This document shows positions 15,766 to 23,312 of a DNA stretch of 47,626 nucleotides, piece after piece. A model generated the notes under the pieces. The model was not told where the DNA came from. It searched no databases and saw nothing but the letters and a program-made list of their open reading frames with translations. This DNA comes from Metapseudomonas resinovorans DSM 21078. GTDB lineage: Bacteria > Pseudomonadota > Gammaproteobacteria > Pseudomonadales > Pseudomonadaceae. The DNA lies in NCBI RefSeq assembly GCF_000423545.1, contig NZ_AUIE01000039.1, forward strand, positions 1 through 47,626. The letters run 5' to 3'. The translations under genes were made by a program, and so were the position numbers. The stretch's first letter is position 1; each line of letters opens with the position of its first letter.

Positions 15766-16632
15766 TCAGCCGCTCCGGCTGCCCACGCCGAACACCAGCA
15801 CCAGTCCCGCCAGTATCCCGCCCATCCCGGCCAGGCCAAGGGGCGCCAGGGCGTTGCCGAGGAAGAGGTAGTCCATCCCCGCCGTTACCACGGGCACCAG
15901 GTAGAACAGGCTGGTGACGTTCACCAGATTGCCCGCCTGCATCAGCCGATAGAGCAGCAGCTGTGCCACCACCGAGATCACCAGCGCCAGCCACAGCAAG
16001 GGAATGGCGAAGTCCAGGGTCGCCTCGAAGTGGAAGGGCTTGTAAGGCACCAGGAGCAGGCAGGCCAGCAGGCTGGCGCCGTATTGCACGGGCAACAGTT
16101 GCATGGGCGATTGCTGCAAGCCTTTCTGCAGGATGGCGCCGACGGTCATGCTGCCCAGCGAGGCGAGGGCGTAGATCAGCCCAAGGCTGGTCACCTGCGC
16201 CTTGCCGATGCTCTGCCACACCAGCAGCACCAGCCCGCCAAGGGCGATGCCCAGGCCCAACAGGCGCGCCAGGGGAAAGCGTCGTTCCAGCACCACCAGC
16301 GTGAGGATCGGCTGCACCCCGAGCAGTGCGGCGAGCACGCCGGGGGTGATGCCGTTATCCAGCGCCAGCAGGTAGCAGATGGTGTAGCCGCCGATCAGCA
16401 GCAGGCCGATGCCCGCCACTTTCAAGCGGCTGCCGCGCTCCGGTAGCCCCTGGCCGCGCCAGTTGCACAGCAGCAACAGGGTGGCGAAGGCCAGGGCGAA
16501 GCGCAGGGTGAGGAAGGCGAAGGGCGAGGCGTGGTCCAGGCCCAGCCGGGCGAAGATCGCGCCACTGCTCCACAGCAGCACGAATAGCGAAGTCGAGGCA
16601 GTCGCGCCCCAGACGGATTTGTCCAACGTCAT
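15766..16632 (-). CDS. EamA/DMT-family transporter
   Basis: A 288-residue hydrophobic protein with about ten predicted membrane segments in two EamA repeats. The first repeat begins TSLFVLLWSSGAIFARLGLDHASP and the second begins near LGLIYALASLGSMTVGAILQ. AGGTGA precedes ATG 16632. Drug/metabolite transporters of this type export metabolites, often amino acids or toxic compounds, across the inner membrane; the substrate cannot be read from sequence. The divergent AraC gene at 17044 is a likely regulator. Confidence 0.88.
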   Translation of the reverse strand: MTLDKSVWGATASTSLFVLLWSSGAIFARLGLDHASPFAFLTLRFALAFATLLLLCNWRGQGLPERGSRLKVAGIGLLLIGGYTICYLLALDNGITPGVLAALLGVQPILTLVVLERRFPLARLLGLGIALGGLVLLVWQSIGKAQVTSLGLIYALASLGSMTVGAILQKGLQQSPMQLLPVQYGASLLACLLLVPYKPFHFEATLDFAIPLLWLALVISVVAQLLLYRLMQAGNLVNVTSLFYLVPVVTAGMDYLFLGNALAPLGLAGMGGILAGLVLVFGVGSRSG

Positions 16633-17043
16633 GAATGTTCACCTGTCAGTGAGCAGCAACAGGCTCCGGCGTGTGCGAACGCGGACCGAAAGTGGTCAGG
16701 GCCGGAGCGGTATCAGCGGCTGGTGATCAGCCGAGCAGCACGTACGGGGGCGGCGGCGGGAAGCCGGCACGCACGGCAGGCGGCGGTGCGACAGGTGGGG
16801 ACATCGGTGACAGGCAGGCGCGCACGCGGGCACCGACAGGATCGGTGGTCATCGCGGTATGGGCGCTTGCGTTGGGCATCTGGGATTCGCCAAAGGTGGT
16901 GGGCCCCGGGTGGGGACCTCGGAAAACTAGACCTTCTTCGCAGGGGCGTCAATTACCGTTCGGGGGTGAACTGGGCGTGCTTGCCGTGGGGCATCCATTG
17001 GCGCTATTGATGCCTGCCTCGATCCTGGCTCGGAGCCGGCACC
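16633..17043. other. 410-base gap between transporter and divergent AraC gene
   Basis: This gap must hold the promoters of both flanking genes. The clearest content is a proline-rich 50-codon open frame on the minus strand (16727-16879), described separately. A GC palindrome-like stretch, GGGCCCCGGGTGGGGACC (about 16901-16919), could be an operator, but I see no consensus promoter. Confidence 0.4.
16727..16879 (-). CDS. possible proline-rich small protein (50 aa)
   Basis: An ATG-to-TGA frame begins MPNASAHTAMTTDPVGARVR, ends PPPPPYVLLG and contains MSPPVAPPPAV in the middle. About three quarters of its codons end in G or C, compatible with real coding in this genome. It has no visible ribosome site, signal peptide or known domain. 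It lies 94 bases upstream of the DMT transporter on the same strand, so it could be a leader or a spurious frame. An overlapping 126-codon frame on the other strand looks less natural. Confidence 0.25.
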   Translation of the reverse strand: MPNASAHTAMTTDPVGARVRACLSPMSPPVAPPPAVRAGFPPPPPYVLLG

Positions 17044-17721
17044 GTGACTGACTCGCCCTGGCAAGGAGCCCTCTGGCTGGCCCGTGACTACTGTTTGATC
17101 GCAGGCGCCAGCGGAGCCACCCGCCCCCATGCTCACTACGCCCATCAGGCGCTGCTGGCGCTGGAGGCGCCCGTGCGCCTGACGGTGGACGGGCAGCCAG
17201 TGAGCGGGCAGATGGTGCTGCTGGAGTCGATGCGGGTGCATGCGCTGGAGGATGCCTGCCAGCCCATGGTGACGGTCTACGCCGAACCGCTGGCGTTCAG
17301 CTTCGAGAGTCTCCGTTCTGCGCTGGATGGCGCCGAGCCCGGTTTGCAGGCATTGGCCGATCGGTTGCGCGCTGCACCCAGGCGCGTCATGGACCCGCGT
17401 ATCGCCCGGGCGCTGGAGGCGGTCGATCAGTTGCTGACGGAGAAGGTCAGTGCCGTGGCCGTGGCGCGTCAGGCCTGCCTTTCTCTCAGCCAGCTCGAGC
17501 GGCTGTTCGGCGAGCAGGTCGGGCTTTCGGTCCGGCGTCTGGTGCTCTGGCGTCGCCTGCGTCTTGCACTGGCATTGGCCATGGCCGGAGAGCCGTTGAC
17601 CCACGCGGCGCATGCGGCGGGGTTTGCGGACGCCGCGCACTTTTCTCGGACGGTACGCAGCACCTTCGGTGTGCGTGCCGACCGAACCTTGCGCAATCTG
17701 CGGCTAAGGCTGTTGGAGTAG
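17044..17721 (+). CDS. AraC-family transcriptional regulator
   Basis: A 225-residue protein starting at GTG 17044, with GGAG about eight bases upstream. The N-terminal half has a cupin-like sensor start (RPHAHYAHQALLALEAPVRL). The C-terminal half is an AraC domain, with AVARQACLSLSQLERLFGEQ followed by LTHAAHAAGFADAAHFSRTV and a final FGVRADRTLRNL. It is divergent from the DMT exporter, the usual arrangement for a local regulator. Its last 18 bases overlap the end of the convergent hydroxylase gene. Confidence 0.87.
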   Translation: MTDSPWQGALWLARDYCLIAGASGATRPHAHYAHQALLALEAPVRLTVDGQPVSGQMVLLESMRVHALEDACQPMVTVYAEPLAFSFESLRSALDGAEPGLQALADRLRAAPRRVMDPRIARALEAVDQLLTEKVSAVAVARQACLSLSQLERLFGEQVGLSVRRLVLWRRLRLALALAMAGEPLTHAAHAAGFADAAHFSRTVRSTFGVRADRTLRNLRLRLLE

Positions 17722-18600
17722 GGCATCCGGGGTAGTCGGAGATGTCCCCTCCGGGCCTTGCGGCAAGAAAGGGGCGGCCAACTGGGCCAGGTAGGTATCC
17801 GGGTAGTCGGGCCGCCCACCGATGCCCAGATCGTCGCTGCTCATGCGGTAGTGCGGATGGTAGAAGGCGGTCCCGAGCAGCCTGTCCCAGAAACTGAAGA
17901 ACAGGGCGAAGTTCACGTCCCCGGCCTTGCCGTACTTCATGTGGTGGAAGCGGTGCACGGGAGCCCAGGCGAAGAGATGGCGCAATGCGCCGAGGCGCAT
18001 GTCGACGTTGCTGTGCTGGAGCAGTAACTGGATGGCGATGGCGAAGGCCAGCAGCGCGGCGACGTGTTCCGGCATGCCGAGCATCAGCAGCGGGGCGGTG
18101 CCCGCCAGGGCTTCCAGCGTCTGATGGAGCGGATGCTTCATCAGGCCGTTGAATCCGTACATCCGCCGCACGCTGTGATGCACCGCATGCAGGCGCCAGA
18201 GCACTGTCAGGCGGTGGCTGAGCAGGTGCATGAGCGTGATCCCCAGGTCCGCCACCGATACGGCGATCAGCAGCTGCAACCAGAGGGGCCAGGCATCGGG
18301 CCACAGGCCAGAGGTTGGGATAAGGGAGGCGGTGAACGGAATGGCCAGCAGCCCAAGGCCGGCCAACCCTTCATTGACGCTTGCGTGCAGGACATCCCGC
18401 CAGCGATCGCGATGGTCCTGGTTCCATTCCCGCCGGTAGGGCAACCAGGCTTCGGCCGCGAAGGAGAGGGCGATCGCACTGGCGAGCAGCACCAGCAGCC
18501 AGACCGGCTGCCCCGGATGCCAACTGCTCAGCCAGAGTGAGTGCGCGATGAAGCCGAAGAAAAAAACCGGGGCATAGAGTCGGGCAATGAGAATACGCAT
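17704..18600 (-). CDS. sterol desaturase/fatty acid hydroxylase family protein
   Basis: A 298-residue membrane protein with AGGAG before ATG 18600. It carries the di-iron histidine clusters of the family: H125-xxx-H129 (MHLLSH), H138-xx-HH142 (HAVHH) and H216-xx-HH220 (HRFHH), plus an outlying H155 in GLMKHPLHQ. Several hydrophobic segments surround them. Members hydroxylate or desaturate lipids using O2 at a non-haem di-iron centre in the membrane. The substrate is unknown; no sterol or hopanoid genes are nearby. The 3' end overlaps the convergent AraC gene by 18 bases, so strong expression of one could interfere with the other. Confidence 0.9.
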   Translation of the reverse strand: MRILIARLYAPVFFFGFIAHSLWLSSWHPGQPVWLLVLLASAIALSFAAEAWLPYRREWNQDHRDRWRDVLHASVNEGLAGLGLLAIPFTASLIPTSGLWPDAWPLWLQLLIAVSVADLGITLMHLLSHRLTVLWRLHAVHHSVRRMYGFNGLMKHPLHQTLEALAGTAPLLMLGMPEHVAALLAFAIAIQLLLQHSNVDMRLGALRHLFAWAPVHRFHHMKYGKAGDVNFALFFSFWDRLLGTAFYHPHYRMSSDDLGIGGRPDYPDTYLAQLAAPFLPQGPEGTSPTTPDALLQQP

Positions 18601-18745
18601 GGGGCACTCCTGATAGGGGGTGTCCCAGCATCGGTTCGACGCCACAGGCGGGCTTGAAAAAACGGCGCAAAGTCGGTCCGCGTCGCGGATGGTTGCGAGT
18701 GGAGCCCTGAGCCTCATGGGGGCAGTCGGGGCTCCCCAGGCAGCG

Positions 18746-19009
18746 TTACTCGGCGTTGCCGGCCAGCTCCAGTTCAGCCAGTGCATCCGGCTGATTCTTG
18801 AAGGCGCGGGCGAAGGTATCGCGGTGCTTGGCCATGAATATGCCGATGTCTTCCACCTGCTGTTCGCTCAGCGAGGGCACCGCTTTTTGCAGGACTTCGG
18901 CCAGGGACTCGGCCAGCTCGAGCATCTTGTCGTATCGATCGGCTTCGGCCTTATCCATGAACAGGCGCTCCGGATCGCGGCTGCTGCGGTACACCACTTC
19001 GACGGCCAT
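18746..19009 (-). CDS. yebG: YebG-family SOS-induced protein
   Basis: An 87-residue acidic protein that begins MAVEVVYRSSRDPERLF and continues with MDKAEADRYDKMLELAE, matching the start and 'K-x-E-A-D-x-Y-D-K-M-L' helix of E. coli YebG. GTGAGGGG precedes the ATG at 19009. YebG is a conserved DNA-damage-inducible protein of unknown biochemical role. A near-perfect LexA box lies 36 bases upstream (19045-19064), supporting both identity and regulation. It is monocistronic as far as can be seen. Confidence 0.88.
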   Translation of the reverse strand: MAVEVVYRSSRDPERLFMDKAEADRYDKMLELAESLAEVLQKAVPSLSEQQVEDIGIFMAKHRDTFARAFKNQPDALAELELAGNAE

Positions 19010-19044
19010 TCATCACCCCTCACCTTTGATAATTGGGTTAATAA

Positions 19045-19064
19045 TACTGGATGTGCGTACAGTA
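19045..19064 (-). promoter_or_regulatory. LexA (SOS) box of yebG
   Basis: TACTGGATGTGCGTACAGTA has CTG-N10-CAG with symmetric TA flanks, the LexA consensus form in gammaproteobacteria. On the gene's strand a TATTAT -10-like hexamer overlaps its downstream edge, so LexA binding would block RNA polymerase. Confidence 0.9.
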
Positions 19065-19303
19065 TTCGGAATGATGGCAAATGGAAATAGCCCGTAGGAA
19101 ATTTCCACTTGCCCACCGACGTCAGCCCGCGCTGCGGATCGGCCTTGATTCCGCTGGAGCCCAAGCATAGCCGTTGCCCGGGCCACGCACGGGCTGCGAC
19201 AACCTGCCTCGTGGCGCAAGGCCCGTTGCGGCCCTCATCCTGCATAACTCCCCTGTCACTTTCGCCCGGCACCATCGGGCCCGTCGTACCAAGGAGCTGT
19301 ATC

Positions 19304-19795
19304 GTGAAGATCAACTGGGCTGAAGCGTTGCGCGAAAACGTGCATGGCCTGGCCGAATCGCTGGGCAATCTCCTCGTGGAGAGCTTCCACTACCTGGCGC
19401 TGTTCGCCATCGGCGGGATCACCGCCTGGGCCGCGGTTGTGGCGTTTCTGGGGATGGTGGAGAAGGGGCACATCACGGTCGATGACATTCTGCTGCTGTT
19501 CATCTACCTCGAACTGGGTGCCATGGTCGGCATCTACTTCAAGACCAACCACATGCCGGTGCGCTTCCTGATCTATGTGGCGATCACCGCGCTGACCCGC
19601 CTGCTGATTTCCGATGTCTCGCATCACCACCGGCCGGATCTGGGCGTGGTGTATGTCTCTGGAGCCATTTTGCTGCTGGCCCTGGCGATCCTTGTGGTGC
19701 GGTTCGCGTCTTCGCGCTTCCCTTCGGTGCAGATCGATGCCCCGCCGCGTCGGCAGCGCCTGCGTCGTCAGATCGAGGCGGAAGGCGAGGCCTGA
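19304..19795 (+). CDS. PsiE-family membrane protein
   Basis: A 163-residue protein from GTG 19304, with AAGGAG eight bases upstream. Four hydrophobic segments are visible: LALFAIGGITAWAAVVAFLG, ILLLFIYLELGAMVGIYF, VRFLIYVAITALTRLLIS and VVYVSGAILLLALAILVVRF. The pattern, including the FIYLELGAMVGIYFKTNHMP stretch between helices 2 and 3, is that of PsiE, a phosphate-starvation-inducible inner-membrane protein of unknown function. One CTGTCAC half-site of a Pho box is at 19253-19259, but a proper second half is not evident. It converges with DUF3509. Confidence 0.85.
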   Translation: MKINWAEALRENVHGLAESLGNLLVESFHYLALFAIGGITAWAAVVAFLGMVEKGHITVDDILLLFIYLELGAMVGIYFKTNHMPVRFLIYVAITALTRLLISDVSHHHRPDLGVVYVSGAILLLALAILVVRFASSRFPSVQIDAPPRRQRLRRQIEAEGEA

Positions 19796-19817
19796 CCCCA
19801 TGCACGGATAGCGTGCA

Positions 19818-20129
19818 TCAGATGCGCGCTATCTGTGCGGCGTTGACCCGCCCCGTGCGCACCGGCGCCACATGGCCGCCGGTCATGCTGGTGAGCAATT
19901 CCCCCACCTTGTGACCATTCTCGATGGCGATGCCCAGGCGGACGCTTTCGATTACCCGCTGCAGGCGTACCGGGTCATTGCGCTGAGCCGCGCTGATCAT
20001 GCGCCGCGCCACCACGCCGCGTTCGTTGGTCAGGGTCAGCATGATGCTGCCGTCCGGGCTTACGAGACTGAGGTTGACCCGGTATTCGGCCTGGAAAGCG
20101 TCGGTGAGGATCTGGAATGGGTTGTACAT
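19818..20129 (-). CDS. DUF3509 protein
   Basis: A 103-residue protein beginning MYNPFQILTDAFQAEYRVNL, with AGGTGA ahead of ATG 20129. The 'NPF..LTDAF..EY.VNLS' opening and the later VIESVRLGIAIE match DUF3509, a small cytoplasmic family found almost only in Pseudomonas. Function unknown. A short inverted repeat (ATGCAC at 19800-19805, GTGCAT at 19813-19818) touches its stop codon and may end both converging transcripts weakly. Confidence 0.82.
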   Translation of the reverse strand: MYNPFQILTDAFQAEYRVNLSLVSPDGSIMLTLTNERGVVARRMISAAQRNDPVRLQRVIESVRLGIAIENGHKVGELLTSMTGGHVAPVRTGRVNAAQIARI

Positions 20130-20297
20130 GGCCTGTCACCTGATTGGTCGAGCGATGAGTCGATGGACGCCAGGAGATGTGCAAAGTTCGAACCGCAATG
20201 ACCGGTGGGCCGACCAGCTGTCGCGCATAGCCTGATCCGGGTCGTTCCCTGTGGACCGATAGAATTTCTCTGTTGCAATTCGCATGCGCATGTAAAT

Positions 20298-20322
20298 AAT
20301 TCTCAGTTTATTTCTGAGAATT
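20298..20322. promoter_or_regulatory. Fur-like palindromic operator before PepSY operon
   Basis: A perfect inverted repeat: AATTCTCAG (20298-20306), seven-base spacer TTTATTT, CTGAGAATT (20314-20322). The upstream TAAATAATTCTCAG resembles the AATAATTCTCATT half of Pseudomonas Fur boxes. It lies 55 bases before an iron-uptake gene, in the only AT-rich stretch of this gap. Fur is the leading candidate; another dimeric repressor is possible. Confidence 0.6.
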
Positions 20323-20376
20323 CCTCTTGCGCGTCGGAACACTTCCGCCGGGAACGTCCTTGACCAAGGAACTAAC

Positions 20377-20673
20377 GTGAGCAAAGCCAAGACTTCCACG
20401 CGCTGGGACGTGACCGCGCGGGTGCTGGCGGCAATCCTCGGCGGTTATGCCGCGGCCTATGCCGCCACAGCGTTCCTGACCGTCTATCTGCCGCTGGTGC
20501 GCAGTGACCGGGTGGTGTTCGCCAGCCTGTCCTGCTTCGCCGTCTACACCCTCGCCATCCTCTATGCCTTCGCGGCGCGTTCGGCCTTGCGCGCTTGGCT
20601 GGTGCTGGCCGGGCTGACGGCACTGATGGCCCTGGCGGCCTACCTGCCCAGCGATTTCGGAGTACGACCATGA
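20377..20673 (+). CDS. DUF3649 small membrane protein
   Basis: A 98-residue protein from GTG 20377 (AAGGAA upstream). Three hydrophobic stretches are visible: VLAAILGGYAAAYAATAFL, VFASLSCFAVYTLAILYAFA and ALRAWLVLAGLTALMALAAY. This matches DUF3649, which precedes PepSY proteins in Pseudomonas iron-uptake loci. Its stop codon overlaps the start of the PepSY gene (ATGA), indicating translational coupling. A role as an accessory subunit of a membrane ferric-siderophore reductase is inference. Confidence 0.82.
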   Translation: MSKAKTSTRWDVTARVLAAILGGYAAAYAATAFLTVYLPLVRSDRVVFASLSCFAVYTLAILYAFAARSALRAWLVLAGLTALMALAAYLPSDFGVRP

Positions 20674-22193
20674 GCCTGCGCCAATCCATGGCGGGACTGC
20701 ACACCTGGGGCGGGCTGCTGCCGTCCTGGCTGCTCTTCGTCATCTTCTTCGCCGGCAGCATCGCCTGCTTCGACAAGGAGCTGGAGCGCTGGATGCGCCC
20801 AGCGCTGCACGAGCCCTCAAGCCACAGCATGACCGTCGACCAGGTGCGCGAGGCCATGCTGGCCAAGGCGCCGGACGCCCATGCCATCTGGATCCGCCCG
20901 CCGAGCGAGCGCGAACCCTTCTACTGGGCCGGTTACGAGCCGGCCGACGAAAGCGAGTTCGTGCGCTTCGCCCTCGACCCGGCAACCGGCGAGGCGATGC
21001 CGGAAACCGTGGGTGGGCTGTTCTTCTTCACCCTGCACTACGACCTCAACGCCGGCATGATCGGCATGTACATCGTGGCCATCGCCGCGATGTTCATGCT
21101 GGTGGCGCTGATCAGCGGCATCATCATCCACCGCCGCATCTTCAAGGACTTCTTCACCCTGCGCCCGGACGCCAACGGCCAGCGCGCCTGGCTGGACGCC
21201 CACAACCTGTTCGGTGTGGTGGGGTTGCCGTTCCACCTGCTTATCGCCTACACGGGCCTGGCGATCTTCGTCGTCTTCTACATGCCCGCTGGCATCCAGC
21301 TGGCCTACAAGGGCAACGCGGAAGCGTTCTTCAACGACACCATGGGTGCCTACCACCGCGAGGCGGTGAAGCGCCCCGCACCGCCGGCAACCTCGCTTGA
21401 TGGCCTGGTGGCCGATGCCCATCGTCGCTGGGGCGGCAACGAAACCGGCTGGATCAGCGTGCACCATCCGGGCGACGCTGCAGCGGTGGTGGACATCCGC
21501 CGCTACGACCGTTCCGGCATCGTCGACTTCCAGTGGACGCTGTCCTACGACGCCGCCAGCGGCGAACTGCTCCACGAACAGAAGCCCTATAGCCCGGGCT
21601 ACCAGAGCTACGCCTGGCTGACCAACCTGCACATGGCGCAGTTTGGCGGGCAGATCGTCCGTGCCCTCTACCTGCTGCTCGGCCTGATGGGCTGCGCCAT
21701 GCTGGTAGCCGGCCTGCAGGTCTGGCTGCGCAAGCGTGAGACGCGCGGCGGCTACGGCATCGGCCTGGTGCGTGCCCTGAACGGCGCGGTGGTGGGCGGC
21801 CTGCCGGTCGCCAGCCTGGGCCTGCTCTACGGCAACCGCCTGCTGCCGGCCGGCATGGCCGAGCGCGCCAGCGCGGAAACCTGGGTTTTCGTGGGTGTCT
21901 GGCTGCTGGTGGCGGCTTGGGCGGTGCTGCGCCGCAACAGCGGCAAGGTCGCCCGCGACGTGCTCGCCGTCGTGACTGTCCTGGCCCTGGGCCTGCCGCT
22001 GCTCAATGCTCTGGTCACGCCCGAAGGCAGCCTGCTGGCGACGCTGGCACGCGGCGATTGGGATATGGCCGGTATCGACCTGGTACTGCTGGCATCTGGC
22101 GCCCTCTGCGGCTTGCTGGCCTGGCGACGCTCGCAACCGCAGGTGGCGAAGGCGCCCCGCGTGCGCCGTCGCCTGGTGGAGGAGAGCGCTTGA
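20670..22193 (+). CDS. PepSY-domain membrane protein (probable siderophore-iron reductase)
   Basis: A 507-residue inner-membrane protein whose ATG at 20670 overlaps the previous stop. The N-terminal MAGLHTWGGLLPSWLLFVIF plus FAGSIACFDKELERW is the PepSY_TM signature. Further segments occur near FFFTLHYDLNAGMIGMYIV, LMGCAMLVAGLQVWLRKRE and the C terminus, with loop histidines (LHTW, LHYD, IIIHRR, FHLLIAYTG, LHMAQF) suited to haem. FoxB and FpvG-type relatives reduce ferric siderophores after import. The convergent TonB receptor and FecIR genes support that role. DUF3325 follows with a one-base overlap. Confidence 0.87.
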   Translation: MSLRQSMAGLHTWGGLLPSWLLFVIFFAGSIACFDKELERWMRPALHEPSSHSMTVDQVREAMLAKAPDAHAIWIRPPSEREPFYWAGYEPADESEFVRFALDPATGEAMPETVGGLFFFTLHYDLNAGMIGMYIVAIAAMFMLVALISGIIIHRRIFKDFFTLRPDANGQRAWLDAHNLFGVVGLPFHLLIAYTGLAIFVVFYMPAGIQLAYKGNAEAFFNDTMGAYHREAVKRPAPPATSLDGLVADAHRRWGGNETGWISVHHPGDAAAVVDIRRYDRSGIVDFQWTLSYDAASGELLHEQKPYSPGYQSYAWLTNLHMAQFGGQIVRALYLLLGLMGCAMLVAGLQVWLRKRETRGGYGIGLVRALNGAVVGGLPVASLGLLYGNRLLPAGMAERASAETWVFVGVWLLVAAWAVLRRNSGKVARDVLAVVTVLALGLPLLNALVTPEGSLLATLARGDWDMAGIDLVLLASGALCGLLAWRRSQPQVAKAPRVRRRLVEESA

Positions 22194-22516
22194 TGCTGGT
22201 CCTCGGTTTTGCCTTCTGCTACCTGGCCATGACCGGCCTGGCGCTGGCCATGTCGCGCCAGCACAAGCTGGTTTTCAGCGGTGCCCCGAGTGAGTCGCGC
22301 ATCCGTTTGCTGCGGATGGGCGCGGTGTTCGCCATGCTGCTTGCCCTGGCCCTGAGCATCGCCCAGTTGGGCGGCGAGATCGGCAGTGTGATCTGGCTTT
22401 GCCAACTGATGCTGGCCGGCCTGCTGCTGGTGGCGCTGCTGGCCTGGCAGACCCGCTGGGTGCTGCCGCTGGTTGGCCTGTTGCCGCTGGGGGGCGGTGT
22501 ACTGGCGCTGGTCTGA
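22193..22516 (+). CDS. DUF3325 small membrane protein
   Basis: A 107-residue protein. ATG 22193 overlaps the PepSY stop (TGATG), and GGAGGAG lies just upstream within the PepSY gene. It is almost entirely hydrophobic: VLGFAFCYLAMTGLALAMSR, MGAVFAMLLALALSIAQL, IWLCQLMLAGLLLVALLAW and LVGLLPLGGGVLALV. This is the third member of the DUF3649-PepSY-DUF3325 trio. Its job is unknown; a structural subunit of the reductase is a reasonable guess. Confidence 0.82.
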   Translation: MLVLGFAFCYLAMTGLALAMSRQHKLVFSGAPSESRIRLLRMGAVFAMLLALALSIAQLGGEIGSVIWLCQLMLAGLLLVALLAWQTRWVLPLVGLLPLGGGVLALV

Positions 22517-22603
22517 ACCGTCCGACTGGAGCCGCTTCGCGTTCGCATTGACGGGCGTACACTGAATCTGGCGGTGCCCCGCATCACCGTCAGGAGGTGT
22601 TCC

Positions 22604-23113
22604 ATGCGACCCACGTCGCCCCTCATCGTGCTGGCCCTGTTGATCCTGTCCCCGAGTGCGCTGGCATCCACCACCGAGGTCAGCTTCACCCACCCGGAGA
22701 AGTACAGCGACGCGCGTCTGTACCGCGATTACGGCCGGGGCGCGGATGACGTCGTGCTGAAGGACCTCAAGGCGCATATCGAGAAACTCGGCAAGCGCTA
22801 CCTGCAGCCCGGACAGACCCTCAAGGTCGACATCCTCGACATCGACCTGGCCGGCCGGTACGAACCCTGGCGGGTGAACTTCCAGGATGTGCGCTTCATG
22901 CGTGAAGTGACCTGGCCCAGGATCAAGCTGCACTACAGCCTGGAGCAGGACGGCAAGCCCCTGGTCAGCCGCGATGCCACGGTGATTGACCAGTCCTACC
23001 TGCAACACGGCAACTACTACTTCAGCAACGACCGCCTGCGTTACGAGAAAACCATGCTGGACGACTGGTTCCGCTGGAACATCGGACCGAAGGACAAGAC
23101 GGTGTCGTATTGA
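22604..23113 (+). CDS. DUF3016 exported protein
   Basis: A 169-residue protein with AGGAGGTG before ATG 22604 and a signal peptide (LIVLALLILSPSALA, cleavage near 22). The mature part has VSFTHPEKYSDA, then YLQPGQTLKVDILDIDLAG and WPRIKLHYSL, matching DUF3016, a periplasmic family of unknown function found in proteobacteria. The 87-base gap after DUF3325 leaves open whether it belongs to the same transcript. An iron-related role is suggested only by position. Confidence 0.8.
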   Translation: MRPTSPLIVLALLILSPSALASTTEVSFTHPEKYSDARLYRDYGRGADDVVLKDLKAHIEKLGKRYLQPGQTLKVDILDIDLAGRYEPWRVNFQDVRFMREVTWPRIKLHYSLEQDGKPLVSRDATVIDQSYLQHGNYYFSNDRLRYEKTMLDDWFRWNIGPKDKTVSY

Positions 23114-23120
23114 GGGGCCA

Positions 23121-23180
23121 TGAGGCGGACCTGCGGCCCGCTTGGCGAATGAATTCGCCCCTGCCGGGCTGTGCCGAAAG
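23121..23180. repeat. dispersed repeat with GGCGAATGAATTCGCC core, second copy
   Basis: AGGCGGACCTGCGGCCCGCT, then GGCGAATGAATTCGCC (23144-23159), ending GGGCTGTGCCGAAAG. Same orientation and tail as the copy at 15655-15707. Confidence 0.7.
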
Positions 23181-23183
23181 TCC

Positions 23184-23243
23184 GTAGCCCGGATGAAATC
23201 CGGGAGCGAGGGTGGGGTCATTCCCGGATTGCATCCGGGCTAC
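23184..23243. repeat. REP-like inverted repeat (GTAGCCCGGATG type)
   Basis: GTAGCCCGGATGAAATCCGGG on the left and CCCGGATTGCATCCGGGCTAC on the right are near-perfect inverted arms, each with its own small inverted repeat. This Pseudomonas repeat type sits between the ends of DUF3016 and the TonB receptor. Confidence 0.8.
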
Positions 23244-23274
23244 CGTTCCTGTGTAGAAGGTGAACCGGGCGTCA

Positions 23275-23311
23275 CCCCTCTCCCGTCAGGAAGAGGGGTT
23301 GGGGGAGAGGG
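23275..23311. terminator. CCCCTCTCCC hairpin before the receptor's 3' end
   Basis: CCCCTCTCCC (23275-23284) pairs with GGGAGAGGG (23303-23311) across GTCAGGAAGAGGGGTTGG. Same family as 15726-15751. It lies between two converging genes, so it is a plausible bidirectional terminator, without a T run. Confidence 0.45.
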
Positions 23312-23312
23312 T

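Noticed and set aside
16671-17051. 126-codon plus-strand frame before the AraC gene
   Set aside because: Gly/Arg-rich with no ribosome site, overlaps the AraC start and looks like noncoding GC-rich DNA.
19240-19259. Pho box upstream of the PsiE-family gene
   Set aside because: One CTGTCAC half-site is present, but the other half is poor and the spacing is 13 rather than 11 bases.
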